Below are positions 32,253-41,368 of a stretch of DNA of 64,000 bases, piece by piece. Numbering within the stretch: position 1 is the first letter of the stretch; the number at the start of each line of letters is the position of its first letter. The DNA is taken from positions 2,728,001 to 2,792,000 of the forward strand of contig NZ_CP138953.1 of the NCBI RefSeq assembly GCF_047126315.1, written 5' to 3'. The notes under the pieces were generated by a model, which was not told the DNA's origin, ran no database searches, and worked only from the letters and a program-made list of their open reading frames with translations. A program made the position numbers and the translations under genes. The stretch is from Shimia sp022448905. Its GTDB lineage: Bacteria > Pseudomonadota > Alphaproteobacteria > Rhodobacterales > Rhodobacteraceae.

Positions 32253-33854
32253 ATGTGGACTGAACTGGACGCGCTACGCGAAGGCGCGGCATCGCGTCAG
32301 ATTTCGGCGCTTTTTGAAGCCGATGAGAACCGGGCGCAGGAATTTACCCTGAAGACAGATGGGTTGCTGTTTGACTACAGTAAGACCTCGATTGATGCCG
32401 ATGCCAAGGCGGCCTTGATCCGACTGGCGGAGGCTGCGGGTGTGGCGGCCAAACGGACGGCGATGTTTGCGGGCGAGAGGATCAACGTCACAGAGGACCG
32501 GTCCGTGCTGCACACGGCGCTGCGCAACCTGGGAGACGATCCTTTGGTTGTGGACGGTCTGGATGTGTTGCCGGAGGTTCGCGAAACCCGTGCGCGGATG
32601 GCTAAGCTGGCCAGCGCGGTGCGCGATGGCAGCTTCCCGGGCAACGGCAAGCGTATCACGGATGTGGTGAACATCGGGATTGGCGGCTCTGACCTTGGAC
32701 CTTTGATGGCGGTTATGGCGCTTGAGCCCTATGGAGATGGTCCAAAGTGCCACTTTATTTCCAATGTCGATGGTGCAGATGCGACCGATACGCTTGCAGG
32801 GCTTGATCCGGAAAGCACGTTGGTGATTGTGGCGTCCAAGACGTTTACCACGCAAGAAACTTTGATGAATGCGCGCACGGTGATGGATTGGGCCGGTGGC
32901 CCGGACGCGCTGAGGCGGTTTGTGGCGATTTCCTCCGCCGTGGATCGTTGTGCGTTGTTTGGCATTCCGGCGGAGCGGGTGTTTGGCTTTGAAGATTGGG
33001 TCGGCGGGCGCTACTCGGTTTGGGGACCAATTGGCTTTTCGCTGATGCTGGCGATTGGGCCAAAGGCGTTTGAGAGCTTCCTTGAGGGAGCCCAGGCGAT
33101 GGACCAACACTTCTGCGTTGCGCCGCTTGAGGAAAACCTGCCGGTGTTGTTGGCGTTGGTTGGCATTTGGCATCAGCAAATTTGTGGGCATGGCACACGG
33201 GCCGTTTTGCCTTATGAGCAACGGTTGGCGCGGTTGCCTGCATATCTGCAGCAGCTTGAGATGGAGAGCAACGGCAAGGGCGTGGCCTTGGATGGGGCGC
33301 GGCTGGATCGCGTGGCCGGGCCGGTGGTCTGGGGCGAACCTGGAACCAATGGTCAGCACGCGTTTTATCAGTTGATCCACCAAGGGCAGCAGGTTGTGCC
33401 GTGTGAGTTTATGGTGGGCGCCGAAGGGCATGAGCCTGCTTTGAGCGAGCATCACCGCGCTTTGGTGGCCAATTGTCTGGCGCAGTCGGAAGCTTTGTTG
33501 AAAGGCCGCACGGAGGCGGAAGCGCGAGCGCAGCTGGAGGAAAAGGGCGTATCAGGCGCTAAACTGGATCAGTTGGCCAAACACCGCGTGTTTGAAGGCA
33601 ACCGCCCGTCGACCACTTTGGTCTATCCGCGCCTGACGCCTTACGTGCTGGGGCAGATTGTGGCGATGTATGAGCATCGGGTGTTTGTCGAAGGCGTGAT
33701 CTATGGCATCAACTCTTACGACCAATGGGGGGTGGAGCTTGGCAAAGAACTGGCCAATGGTTTGGTGCCAGCGATGGAAGGCAAAGGCGCGCCGGACGGA
33801 TCAAGCGCGTCGACAATTGCGTTGCTCGATCACATACTGAGCATGCGTGATTAA
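32253..33854 (+). CDS. pgi: Glucose-6-phosphate isomerase
   Basis: Interconverts glucose 6-phosphate and fructose 6-phosphate. ATG 32253 is preceded by GGAG (about 32240) inside the end of pgl; an in-frame TTG at 32247 is less likely. VNIGIGGSDLGPLM, FTTQETLMNA, VGGRYSVWGPIGFS and WGEPGTNGQHAFYQLIHQG are diagnostic, and the last holds an active-site histidine. It has 533 residues. It closes the operon and is followed by a terminator hairpin. Confidence 0.97.
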   Translation: MWTELDALREGAASRQISALFEADENRAQEFTLKTDGLLFDYSKTSIDADAKAALIRLAEAAGVAAKRTAMFAGERINVTEDRSVLHTALRNLGDDPLVVDGLDVLPEVRETRARMAKLASAVRDGSFPGNGKRITDVVNIGIGGSDLGPLMAVMALEPYGDGPKCHFISNVDGADATDTLAGLDPESTLVIVASKTFTTQETLMNARTVMDWAGGPDALRRFVAISSAVDRCALFGIPAERVFGFEDWVGGRYSVWGPIGFSLMLAIGPKAFESFLEGAQAMDQHFCVAPLEENLPVLLALVGIWHQQICGHGTRAVLPYEQRLARLPAYLQQLEMESNGKGVALDGARLDRVAGPVVWGEPGTNGQHAFYQLIHQGQQVVPCEFMVGAEGHEPALSEHHRALVANCLAQSEALLKGRTEAEARAQLEEKGVSGAKLDQLAKHRVFEGNRPSTTLVYPRLTPYVLGQIVAMYEHRVFVEGVIYGINSYDQWGVELGKELANGLVPAMEGKGAPDGSSASTIALLDHILSMRD

Positions 33855-33880
33855 GCGCATTTCAAAGAACTGCTAACAGC

Positions 33881-33909
33881 GCCGCGTTCCTATGGGATGC
33901 GGCGTTTTG
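33881..33909 (+). terminator. Terminator of the zwf-pgl-pgi operon
   Basis: Stem GCCGCGTTCC with GGATGCGGC around TATG, including one bulge and one wobble pair, then GTTTTGCTTT. It starts 27 bases past the pgi stop. Confidence 0.6.
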
Positions 33910-33941
33910 CTTTAAATTTGCAATTTAAGTCATTGATTTCG

Positions 33942-34015
33942 TGGAGCGGGTAACGGGAATCGAACCCGTAACCAGAGCTTGGGAAGCTCGTGTGATACCT
34001 TTTCACCATACCCGC
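33942..34015 (-). tRNA. tRNA-Gly, anticodon CCC
   Basis: On the minus strand the acceptor arms GCGGGTA and TACCCGC pair fully, the T-loop reads GGTTCGATTCC, and the anticodon stem CGAGC/GCTC encloses TTCCCAA, giving anticodon CCC (glycine GGG codons). CCA is encoded. It lies between the pgi terminator and the ferredoxin/ASKHA gene. Confidence 0.95.
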
Positions 34016-34065
34016 AGCACGCCTGTTGGTAGGACAGCGCTGCGGGAGGGTCAAGCGCGATTTAC

Positions 34066-36111
34066 CTAGCCGCGACGCCGGCGGCGGCGGCGACCGCCCG
34101 CGGCGTCATCTCCGCCGCCGCCAGTGTTGAAACTGACGTCTGGTAGGTCGACCACGCCGCGCAGGATCGGGAAGGGATCGGCGGAATTGGGCAGGGCGGA
34201 GGCGTTCACAAAATGCTCCTGGAAGCGCGGCTCCACGGCGGTTTCGATCTTCTCGATTTTGCGCACGAGGGTTTCGATGTCGCCACGGGAGTCTTGGTTC
34301 AAAAGCGCGATGCGGGCGCCTGTGCCGGCAGCGTTGCCTGCGGAGGTGACTTTGTCGAGCGGGCAGTCAGGGATCATGCCCAGAACCATGGCGTGTTTGG
34401 CAGAGATATGCGCGCCAAAGGCTCCAGCGAGCACCACGCGGTCCACCTGATCCACGCCGCGTTTGTCCATCAGCAGGCGCGCGCCGGAGTAGAGCGCGGC
34501 CTTGGCCATCTGGATGGCGCGGATGTCGGCGTTGGTGACGGTGATAGGTTTTTGGTCGGCGTCACCTTCCCACAGCGTGTAGGAATTGGTGCGGCCGTCC
34601 GCAAAGCAGCGGGAGGTGCCAGTTTGCTCAGCCGAGCCAATCAGGCCAGAGGCATCAACGATGCCCGCGAGGCGCATTTCGGCAATGACTTCGATGATGC
34701 CGGAGCCGCAGATGCCGGTAATGCCGGTTGCGGCGATAGCAGCTGTGAAGCCGTCGTCATCTGACCAGAGGTCACAGCCAATCACGCGGAAACGCGGCTC
34801 TTTGGTGACGGGATCAATTTCCACACGTTCGATCGCGCCGGGCGCGGCGCGTTGGCCGGCGCTGATCTGCGCGCCCTCAAAGGCTGGGCCCGTTGGGGAG
34901 GAGCACGCCAGTACGCCGTTTTTGTCACCCAGCAGGATTTCAGCGTTGGTGCCCACGTCGACCACGAGCGCGAGGTCGTCGGATTTGTCTGGCGCCTCAG
35001 AGAGTGCCACACCGGCGGCGTCTGCGCCGACGTGACCGGCGATGCATGGCAGCAGGTAGGCGCGGGTGCCGGGGGCGATGTTGAGGCCAAGATCGGATGC
35101 GGGCAGGGAGAGCGCGTCTGATGTGGCGAGCGCGAAGGGGGCCTGGCCCAATTCAAACGGGTCGATGCCAAGGAACAGGTGGTGCATCACCGGGTTCATG
35201 ACAAAGACCGCGTCGAGGATTTGTGTGGGCGCGATGTCGGCCTCTTTGGCGATGTCGGTGACCAACTGGTTCAAGCCGTCGCGCACCGCTTCGGTCATTT
35301 CCAGATCGCCGCCCTTGTTCATCATGGCGTAGCTGACGCGGCTCATGAGGTCTTCGCCAAACCGAATTTGCGGGTTCATCAGGCCGGAGGAAGCCACGAC
35401 CTCGCCCGAGGTCAGATCACAGAGGTGGCCCGCGATTGTGGTGGAGCCGAGATCGACGGCGAGGCCGTACACAGGCCCTTCGAAGTAGCCGGGCCAGAGG
35501 GCGATCAGGCGGGGTGGAGCTCCGGTGTGGTCTTGGTGAACTGCGGCGGTTACCGCCCAATTGCCTTTGCGCAGGATTGGCTGTAGCGGGCGCAGGAGAT
35601 GGGTGTCCACCGAGATTTTTGCATGACCGGTGGCGGCTTTGAGCGCGGTCAGCAAGCGCTCCAGATCGCCAGACGGTTTGTGCATGTCGGGTTCTTCGAC
35701 TTCGACATAAGTCAGGTGCACAGTGGGGTTCAGAGTGATGTCGCGCACCTCGGCGCGTTTGCGCACCACCTGTTTGTGCACCTGGCTCTCTGGCGGCACG
35801 TCGATCACAATATCGCCTTGCACGGTGGCCTGACACCCAAGACGGCGGCCTTTGATCAGACCGCGTTTGTCATCGTAGCGTTGTTCTACCGCATTCCATT
35901 CCGACAATGCGTCCTCTGAAACGGTCACGCCGTGTTTGGGGAATTCGCCATAGGCAGGAGTTATCTGACATTTTGAGCAAACCCCACGGCCACCACAGAC
36001 GCTGTCCAGATCGACGCCAAGTTGGCGCGCAGCTGTCAGGATGGGCGTGCCCGCCGGAAAATGTCCGCGTTTGCCGGAAGGGGTGAAGATTACAAGTGGG
36101 TCGCTGCTCAT
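34066..36111 (-). CDS. Ferredoxin-ASKHA corrinoid-reactivation protein (RACo/RamA-like)
   Basis: Begins with a 2Fe-2S ferredoxin domain: Cys39, Cys45, Cys48 and Cys93 fit the C-x5-C-x2-C-x(n)-C pattern in VCGGRGVCSKCQ. A linker follows, then an ASKHA (actin-like) ATPase domain with GLAVDLGSTTIAGHL and ALVVDVGTNAEILLG. This order is that of proteins that use ATP to reduce inactive Co(II) corrinoids of methyltransferases. As I recall, genetics in the related Phaeobacter inhibens linked a RamA-like protein to a split B12-dependent methionine synthase, so that role is plausible here. ATG 36111 is chosen over 36177. The C terminus is an unusual arginine-rich tail (GGRRRRRRRG). Neighbours give no further clue. 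Confidence 0.82.
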   Translation of the reverse strand: MSSDPLVIFTPSGKRGHFPAGTPILTAARQLGVDLDSVCGGRGVCSKCQITPAYGEFPKHGVTVSEDALSEWNAVEQRYDDKRGLIKGRRLGCQATVQGDIVIDVPPESQVHKQVVRKRAEVRDITLNPTVHLTYVEVEEPDMHKPSGDLERLLTALKAATGHAKISVDTHLLRPLQPILRKGNWAVTAAVHQDHTGAPPRLIALWPGYFEGPVYGLAVDLGSTTIAGHLCDLTSGEVVASSGLMNPQIRFGEDLMSRVSYAMMNKGGDLEMTEAVRDGLNQLVTDIAKEADIAPTQILDAVFVMNPVMHHLFLGIDPFELGQAPFALATSDALSLPASDLGLNIAPGTRAYLLPCIAGHVGADAAGVALSEAPDKSDDLALVVDVGTNAEILLGDKNGVLACSSPTGPAFEGAQISAGQRAAPGAIERVEIDPVTKEPRFRVIGCDLWSDDDGFTAAIAATGITGICGSGIIEVIAEMRLAGIVDASGLIGSAEQTGTSRCFADGRTNSYTLWEGDADQKPITVTNADIRAIQMAKAALYSGARLLMDKRGVDQVDRVVLAGAFGAHISAKHAMVLGMIPDCPLDKVTSAGNAAGTGARIALLNQDSRGDIETLVRKIEKIETAVEPRFQEHFVNASALPNSADPFPILRGVVDLPDVSFNTGGGGDDAAGGRRRRRRRG

Positions 36112-36384
36112 AGAGAAGGCCTCAAGTCTGTTCGCTTGGCTGGCAGCATAGCTGCCGAAAATTGCGGCGAAAGGCAAGGAACGGCATGGGTTGGTTCATG
36201 CGCGGCATATGGAGAGGCAAATATTGATCGATGAGTCAGGAAAGTCTGATGAAGGGCCTTGGGCGAAGCTATTTTGGGCAGAAAGAGGAGACTGGTGCAT
36301 TTCCGCGCGGTTTAGGGGTTTTCCACAGTGCAAGGCCATGCGATAGGGACGTGCCAAATGAAGCCCCGCAACAGGAGATTTGCG

Positions 36385-37833
36385 ATGGAGATTCGTGAGG
36401 CCCTCACTTTCGATGATGTTCTACTGGTTCCAGCCGCGTCTGCAGTTCTGCCGTCCACGGCGGACACGCGTACGAAGGTCACAAAATCCATCGATCTCAA
36501 CATTCCGCTGCTGAGTTCCGCGATGGACACGGTCACCGAAAGCCGGATGGCGATTGCCATGGCGCAGGCCGGTGGCATGGGCGTGATCCACAAGAACCTG
36601 GACGCAGATCAACAGGCGCGGGAAGTGCGCCGGGTGAAACGTTTCGAGAGTGGCATTGTATATAACCCAGTAACGTTGACCCCAAACCAGACGCTGGCAG
36701 ATGCCAAGGCGTTGATCGAGCGCTATCGCTTCACCGGCTTCCCGGTGGTGGATGAGCAGGGCCGTGTGGTGGGCATTGTGACCAACCGTGACATGCGGTT
36801 TGCGCAGTCTGATGACACGCCGGTGCATGCGATGATGACCACGGCGGATCTGGCGATGCTGGCGGAACCTGCGGATCTGGAAGAGGCAAAAAGCCTGATG
36901 CGGGCGCGTCGGATCGAAAAGCTGTTGGTGCATGATGGCAACGGCAAGCTGACCGGTCTGTTGACCTTGAAAGACACAGAGCAAGCCGTGCTGAACCCAA
37001 CGGCCTGTAAAGACGATCTGGGCCGACTGCGGGTGGCGGCGGCGTCTTCTGTTGGGGACAGCGGCTTTGCGCGTTCTGAAATGCTGATTGATGCCGGTGT
37101 GGACATTGTGGTGATCGACACCGCGCACGGCCACTCAGAAGGGGTTCTGGAGGCTGTGAAGCGCGTGAAAAACCTGTCCAACTCCGTACAGGTGATTGCG
37201 GGTAACGTTGCGACAGGGGAAGCAACCAAAGCGTTGATCGATGCGGGCGCGGATGCGGTGAAAGTGGGCATCGGCCCTGGCTCGATTTGTACCACACGTA
37301 TGGTGGCTGGCGTGGGCGTGCCGCAGCTGACCGCGATTGACGACTGCGCAACCGCTGCAGGCGATGTGCCGGTGATTGCGGATGGTGGCATCAAGTTCTC
37401 TGGCGATTTTGCCAAAGCGATTGCGGCGGGCGCGTCCTGTGCGATGGTTGGCTCGATGATTGCAGGCACCGATGAAAGCCCGGGCGAGGTGATCCTGTAC
37501 CAGGGTCGTTCGTTTAAGTCGTACCGTGGCATGGGCTCTCTTGGTGCCATGGCGCGTGGCTCTGCGGATCGGTATTTCCAGAAGGATGCGGCCAGCGACA
37601 AGCTGGTGCCAGAAGGCATTGAAGGGCAGGTGCCTTACAAGGGGCCTGCGGGCACTGTGGTGCATCAGCTGGTTGGCGGTCTGCGCGCGGCGATGGGCTA
37701 CACTGGCAATGCAACCGTGGCCGAGATGCGTAAGAACTGTAAGTTTGTGAAAATCACCGGCGCGGGTTTGAAAGAAAGCCACGTGCATGATGTGCAGATC
37801 ACCCGCGAAGCGCCAAACTACCGGGTTGGATAA
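36385..37833 (+). CDS. guaB: IMP dehydrogenase
   Basis: Oxidises IMP to XMP, the committed step of guanine nucleotide synthesis. ATG 36385 follows AGGAG (36373-36377) and gives 482 residues; the longer frame from 36328 is rejected. ALTFDDVLLVPA is the N-terminal motif, two CBS domains span roughly residues 95-215, and GPGSICTTRM carries catalytic Cys302. The active-site flap region is present near residue 400. It is followed by a strong terminator and appears monocistronic. Confidence 0.98.
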   Translation: MEIREALTFDDVLLVPAASAVLPSTADTRTKVTKSIDLNIPLLSSAMDTVTESRMAIAMAQAGGMGVIHKNLDADQQAREVRRVKRFESGIVYNPVTLTPNQTLADAKALIERYRFTGFPVVDEQGRVVGIVTNRDMRFAQSDDTPVHAMMTTADLAMLAEPADLEEAKSLMRARRIEKLLVHDGNGKLTGLLTLKDTEQAVLNPTACKDDLGRLRVAAASSVGDSGFARSEMLIDAGVDIVVIDTAHGHSEGVLEAVKRVKNLSNSVQVIAGNVATGEATKALIDAGADAVKVGIGPGSICTTRMVAGVGVPQLTAIDDCATAAGDVPVIADGGIKFSGDFAKAIAAGASCAMVGSMIAGTDESPGEVILYQGRSFKSYRGMGSLGAMARGSADRYFQKDAASDKLVPEGIEGQVPYKGPAGTVVHQLVGGLRAAMGYTGNATVAEMRKNCKFVKITGAGLKESHVHDVQITREAPNYRVG

Positions 37834-37871
37834 AACTGCCGCCTGAGACGCTGTTTAAGTGACGCAAAACG

Positions 37872-37906
37872 AAAGGGCTGAACCTTCGCGGGTTCAGCCC
37901 TTTTTT
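37872..37906. terminator. Terminator between convergent guaB and chemoreceptor genes
   Basis: A 13-base perfect stem (AAAGGGCTGAACC with GGTTCAGCCCTTT) around a TTCGCG loop, followed by TTT on the plus strand and AAA-side symmetry on the minus strand, so it can act on both. Confidence 0.9.
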
Positions 37907-37927
37907 GATTGATTTTCAGGGGATGGA

Positions 37928-39850
37928 TTAGAAATCCGTCCAGGTTTCCTCAGCGGCGTTGCCGTTTGATGTGAAGCTCGGCGCGGCGGGGGCTGGCTTT
38001 GGGGCCTCCGGCTTTTTAGCGGCAGGCTTGGACTTCGGCTGATCCGCCTGTTTGTCTTCTTGCCAATCCGTCTCAGTCACCTTCGCAGGCGCCGCCGGTT
38101 TGTCGGCTTTGGCTTTGCCGTCCAACTTGAAGTGACCAACCATGTTGGCCAGGCCAACGGCATCGGATTTCAGCAGGTGCGTCGCGGCGGTGGATTCCTC
38201 TACCATGGCGGCGTTTTTCTGGGTCACCTGATCCAGCTGCATCACGCCGGCGTTGATTTCTGCCAGGCTTTGCGACTGTTCGGTGGCACCGTCGGCGATT
38301 GAAGACACCATCCCGGAGATGTGGACCACACGTTCCACGATCACGCTCAGCGCATCGCCGGTTTGACCCACAAGGCTCACACCACGCTCGACTTGCTCGG
38401 ATGACTTGTCGATCAGGGCTTTGATTTCGTTGGCCGCCTCAGAGGAGGAGTGCGCTAGCTTGCGCACTTCGGAGGCCACAACCGCAAAGCCTCGACCGGC
38501 GTCACCTGCGCGGGCGGCTTCGACACCGGCGTTCAGGGCTAAGAGGTTGGTCTGGAAGGCGATGTCGTCAATCACAGAGATGATCTGGGAAATGTGGGTG
38601 GAGCTTTGCTCGATCTCGGTCATGGCAGAGACGGCATTGCGCACCACTTCGCCGCTTTCCTCGGCTTCGGTTTTGGCAGTTTGCATGGTGCCTTCCACGT
38701 CGCGCGCGCCGTCCGCGGCGGCTTTCACGGAGCGGGTCAGGTCATCCAGCGCAGCTGCAGTCTCTTCCAGCGTGGCGGCCTGGCTCTCCGTGCGTTTTGA
38801 CAGATCGTCAGATGCCTGGCTGATTTCAGAAGCCCCATTGTGGATCGACTGAGACGCGTCAACCACGTCGTTGACAGTGGTGCTGAGGTTGGTGATGGAG
38901 GCGTTGAAGTCTGCGCGCAGCTTTTCGTATTCCTCCGGGAAGGCCACCTTGATTTGCGATGTCAGATCGCCGCCGGACAGGCTGGCAAGGTGCTCGGACA
39001 GGGTCTCGACCACTTCGGACTGGGCCGCCGCGGCTTCTTTCTGGTTGGCTTCCAGTTCACGCTGACGCAGCAGCGCAGTGCGGAACACATCGAGAGTGCG
39101 GGCCATGTCCCCCAGTTCGTTCTTGGTCTCGGTGAAAGGAATATCGGCATCGGTGTCGCCTTCGGCCAAATCTGCCATGCGTGTCCGCAGAGCGCCCATT
39201 GGGCCGGTTACGCTGCGGATGATGAAGTACGAGACCAAAGAGAGCACAACAAGGATACCGCCAAGAATGGTCAGGGCCTTGTTGCGAATCTTTGCCATCT
39301 CTGCCTCGATGTCGGAGAGATAAGCACCGGTGCCAACAATCCAGTTCCAGGGCTCATAGTGGAAGGCAAAACCAATTTTGGCTTCCTGAAGGTCGCTGTC
39401 CGGCTTCTGGAAGTGGTAGATCAGGGTGCCGCTGCCGTTTTCCACTGCAACCTTGCGCATTTCCTGGAAGATTTTCACACCGTTCGGGTCTTCGAGTTCT
39501 GCCTGGTTGTGACCGATCCATTGGGGGCGGAATGGGTGTGCGGTCATGATATAGTCGGTGTCAAAGGCAAACATATATCCGTTGTCACCATAAGACAGTG
39601 CTTCGAGCTGTTCGCGGCCAAGCTCACGCGCCTGTTCTGGCGTGTATTTTCCTGACTGAACCCCTTCCTCCAGCGCCACAAGCAGGCTTGTGGCGGTCTC
39701 GGTGATCTCGAGGAGCTTTTTATTGTACATGGTTTCCACGGTGTTGCGCATGTGGTTTTGCAACAAAAGGGTCAGGACAACGGCGAGGGCAAGCGCCACA
39801 ACGGCGATCGCGCTTATCCGCGTAGAAAGTTTCGTCAAGAAGGCTGGCAT
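37928..39850 (-). CDS. Methyl-accepting chemotaxis protein with single Cache domain
   Basis: A transmembrane chemoreceptor of 640 residues: helix 1 near residues 9-30, a periplasmic sCache-type domain (YGDNGYMFAFDTDYIMTAHP, then WIVGTGAYLSDIE), a second helix near 192-212, a HAMP domain, and the cytoplasmic signalling hairpin with the conserved tip AFQTNLLALNAGVEAARAGDAGRGFAVVA (each half recognised separately). The C terminus EETWTDF resembles the aromatic docking pentapeptide for CheR/CheB. No chemotaxis genes flank it. The ligand is unknown. Confidence 0.93.
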   Translation of the reverse strand: MPAFLTKLSTRISAIAVVALALAVVLTLLLQNHMRNTVETMYNKKLLEITETATSLLVALEEGVQSGKYTPEQARELGREQLEALSYGDNGYMFAFDTDYIMTAHPFRPQWIGHNQAELEDPNGVKIFQEMRKVAVENGSGTLIYHFQKPDSDLQEAKIGFAFHYEPWNWIVGTGAYLSDIEAEMAKIRNKALTILGGILVVLSLVSYFIIRSVTGPMGALRTRMADLAEGDTDADIPFTETKNELGDMARTLDVFRTALLRQRELEANQKEAAAAQSEVVETLSEHLASLSGGDLTSQIKVAFPEEYEKLRADFNASITNLSTTVNDVVDASQSIHNGASEISQASDDLSKRTESQAATLEETAAALDDLTRSVKAAADGARDVEGTMQTAKTEAEESGEVVRNAVSAMTEIEQSSTHISQIISVIDDIAFQTNLLALNAGVEAARAGDAGRGFAVVASEVRKLAHSSSEAANEIKALIDKSSEQVERGVSLVGQTGDALSVIVERVVHISGMVSSIADGATEQSQSLAEINAGVMQLDQVTQKNAAMVEESTAATHLLKSDAVGLANMVGHFKLDGKAKADKPAAPAKVTETDWQEDKQADQPKSKPAAKKPEAPKPAPAAPSFTSNGNAAEETWTDF

Positions 39851-40006
39851 GACAGGCTACACTCTGGTTGTTGGCGTTTCAGATGTCGAGGTAGAATGGT
39901 CGAGTTTAATGAAGCCTTATGCGCCCGTCTTATTTGTGAGGGGTAAGGGCATTTTGCGCCCTTGGCGTGATTCGGGAAGCGTGGAATCACTCTAAAATTG
40001 ATTTAC

Positions 40007-40021
40007 GCCTAAAATTTAGGC
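40007..40021. promoter_or_regulatory. AT-rich palindrome between chemoreceptor and RsmB-family genes
   Basis: GCCTAAA-A-TTTAGGC is a perfect inverted repeat around one base. It lies 157 bases before the chemoreceptor start (minus strand) and 109 before the methyltransferase start, so it could be an operator for either divergent gene. Confidence 0.35.
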
Positions 40022-40129
40022 AGTTCGCGAAGAGTTGCAGTTCAGGTCGTCATTGATGTAGAGCAGGCCACCATCCGAGACGGCATGAATGTTGGTTCCG
40101 AACGGTGGGAAATTGAGTGGGATGGTCAC

Positions 40130-41278
40130 ATGACGCCAGCAGCACGCGTTCAAGCCGCGATTGAAATTTTGGACCAGGTTTTAGTGGGAGCACCGGCGGA
40201 AAAAGCGCTGACCGGCTGGGCAAGGCGCAGTCGTTTTGCGGGCTCCAAAGACCGGGCTGCGGTGCGAGATCATGTGTTTGATGCGTTGCGTCGGCGGAAC
40301 TCGGCGGCCTTTGTCGGGGGCGGTCTGACTGGGCGCGGGCTGATGATCGGCGTGCTGCGTCAGGATCAGGCGGATTTGGACGCTGTCTTCACCGGGGAAG
40401 GCTATGCGCCGGCTGCGCTTTCAGCGGATGAGCAATCGGTGCCAGTCGGCGATCCGCCGCTGGACGTACCTGATTGGCTTGAGGCCCCAATGCGCGACAG
40501 TTTGGGGGCGGCGTTTGAGGACAATGTCGCAGCCCTGCGCGGGCGAGCGCCGGTGATCCTGCGGGTGAATTTGCGCAAAGCCACTGTGGCGCAGGCGCAA
40601 GAGTTGTTGGCCGAGGATGGCATCGAAACGCTCACAATGGCGTTGGTGGACACGGCCCTTGAGGTCACGGAAGGGGCGCGACGGATCAAGAACAATGCAG
40701 CCTATCTTGATGGTTTGGTGGAATTGCAGGATGCCTCCAGCCAGGCATCGGTTGCGGTACTTTCGTTTTCTAAAGGCATGAAAGTGCTGGATTATTGCGC
40801 AGGAGGAGGCGGTAAAACCCTGGCCATGGCGGGGCGTGCCGAAGCACAGTTTTTTGCACATGACGCCCTGGAGCATCGTATGACGGACCTGCCCGCGCGC
40901 GCCAAAAGAGCTGGCGTAAAGGTGCAGGTCGTGAAAACGCCAAAGGACAAAGCGCCGTATGATTTGGTGCTTTGCGATGTGCCGTGCTCTGGCAGTGGCA
41001 CTTGGCGGCGCACGCCGGACGCGAAGTGGCGGTTTCGGCCTGAGGATCTGGCTGAGCTGGAGCGGGTCCAAGCGGAGATCCTGGAGCAGTCCAAAGAGCT
41101 CGTGGCATCAGATGGCGCGCTTGTCTATGCCACGTGTTCGGTTTTGACAGCCGAAAACACAGCACAGATTGAGCAGTTTGTGCAGAACAATCCGTCTTGG
41201 GAGATTGATTGGCAGCGCCAGTTTTTGCTTTCCGAAGGTGGCGACGGATTCTTCGGGGCAATTTTGCGTAAAATATAG
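40130..41278 (+). CDS. RsmB-family RNA (cytosine-5) methyltransferase
   Basis: SAM-dependent enzyme with an N-terminal RNA-binding (NusB-like) part and a Rossmann methyltransferase domain. VLDYCAGGGGKTLAMA is the SAM motif. The two cysteines of this class are Cys286 in DVPCSGSGTWRR and Cys336 in YATCSV, the latter being the catalytic nucleophile in the family. ATG 40130 (MTPAARVQAA) matches the usual start; the frame reaches back to 40085. It has 382 residues. The substrate is probably rRNA, but it could be tRNA; RsmB itself is usually longer. Confidence 0.9.
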   Translation: MTPAARVQAAIEILDQVLVGAPAEKALTGWARRSRFAGSKDRAAVRDHVFDALRRRNSAAFVGGGLTGRGLMIGVLRQDQADLDAVFTGEGYAPAALSADEQSVPVGDPPLDVPDWLEAPMRDSLGAAFEDNVAALRGRAPVILRVNLRKATVAQAQELLAEDGIETLTMALVDTALEVTEGARRIKNNAAYLDGLVELQDASSQASVAVLSFSKGMKVLDYCAGGGGKTLAMAGRAEAQFFAHDALEHRMTDLPARAKRAGVKVQVVKTPKDKAPYDLVLCDVPCSGSGTWRRTPDAKWRFRPEDLAELERVQAEILEQSKELVASDGALVYATCSVLTAENTAQIEQFVQNNPSWEIDWQRQFLLSEGGDGFFGAILRKI

Positions 41279-41299
41279 AGGGCTTACGCTTTTTCTTCT

Positions 41300-41348
41300 G
41301 TCTTCGTTAAGGCGTGTTTAAGATAATTTGACGCATATTAACGAAGAC
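41300..41348. promoter_or_regulatory. CtrA box and inverted repeat in front of cckA
   Basis: TTAA-GGCGTGT-TTAA at 41307-41321 matches the CtrA full site TTAA-N7-TTAA exactly. It is nested in a perfect 11-base inverted repeat, GTCTTCGTTAA (41300-41310) and TTAACGAAGAC (41338-41348), whose right arm gives a further TTAA half site. cckA starts 21 bases later. Confidence 0.65.
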
Positions 41349-41368
41349 GTAAAAGAATAGGTGCAGAC

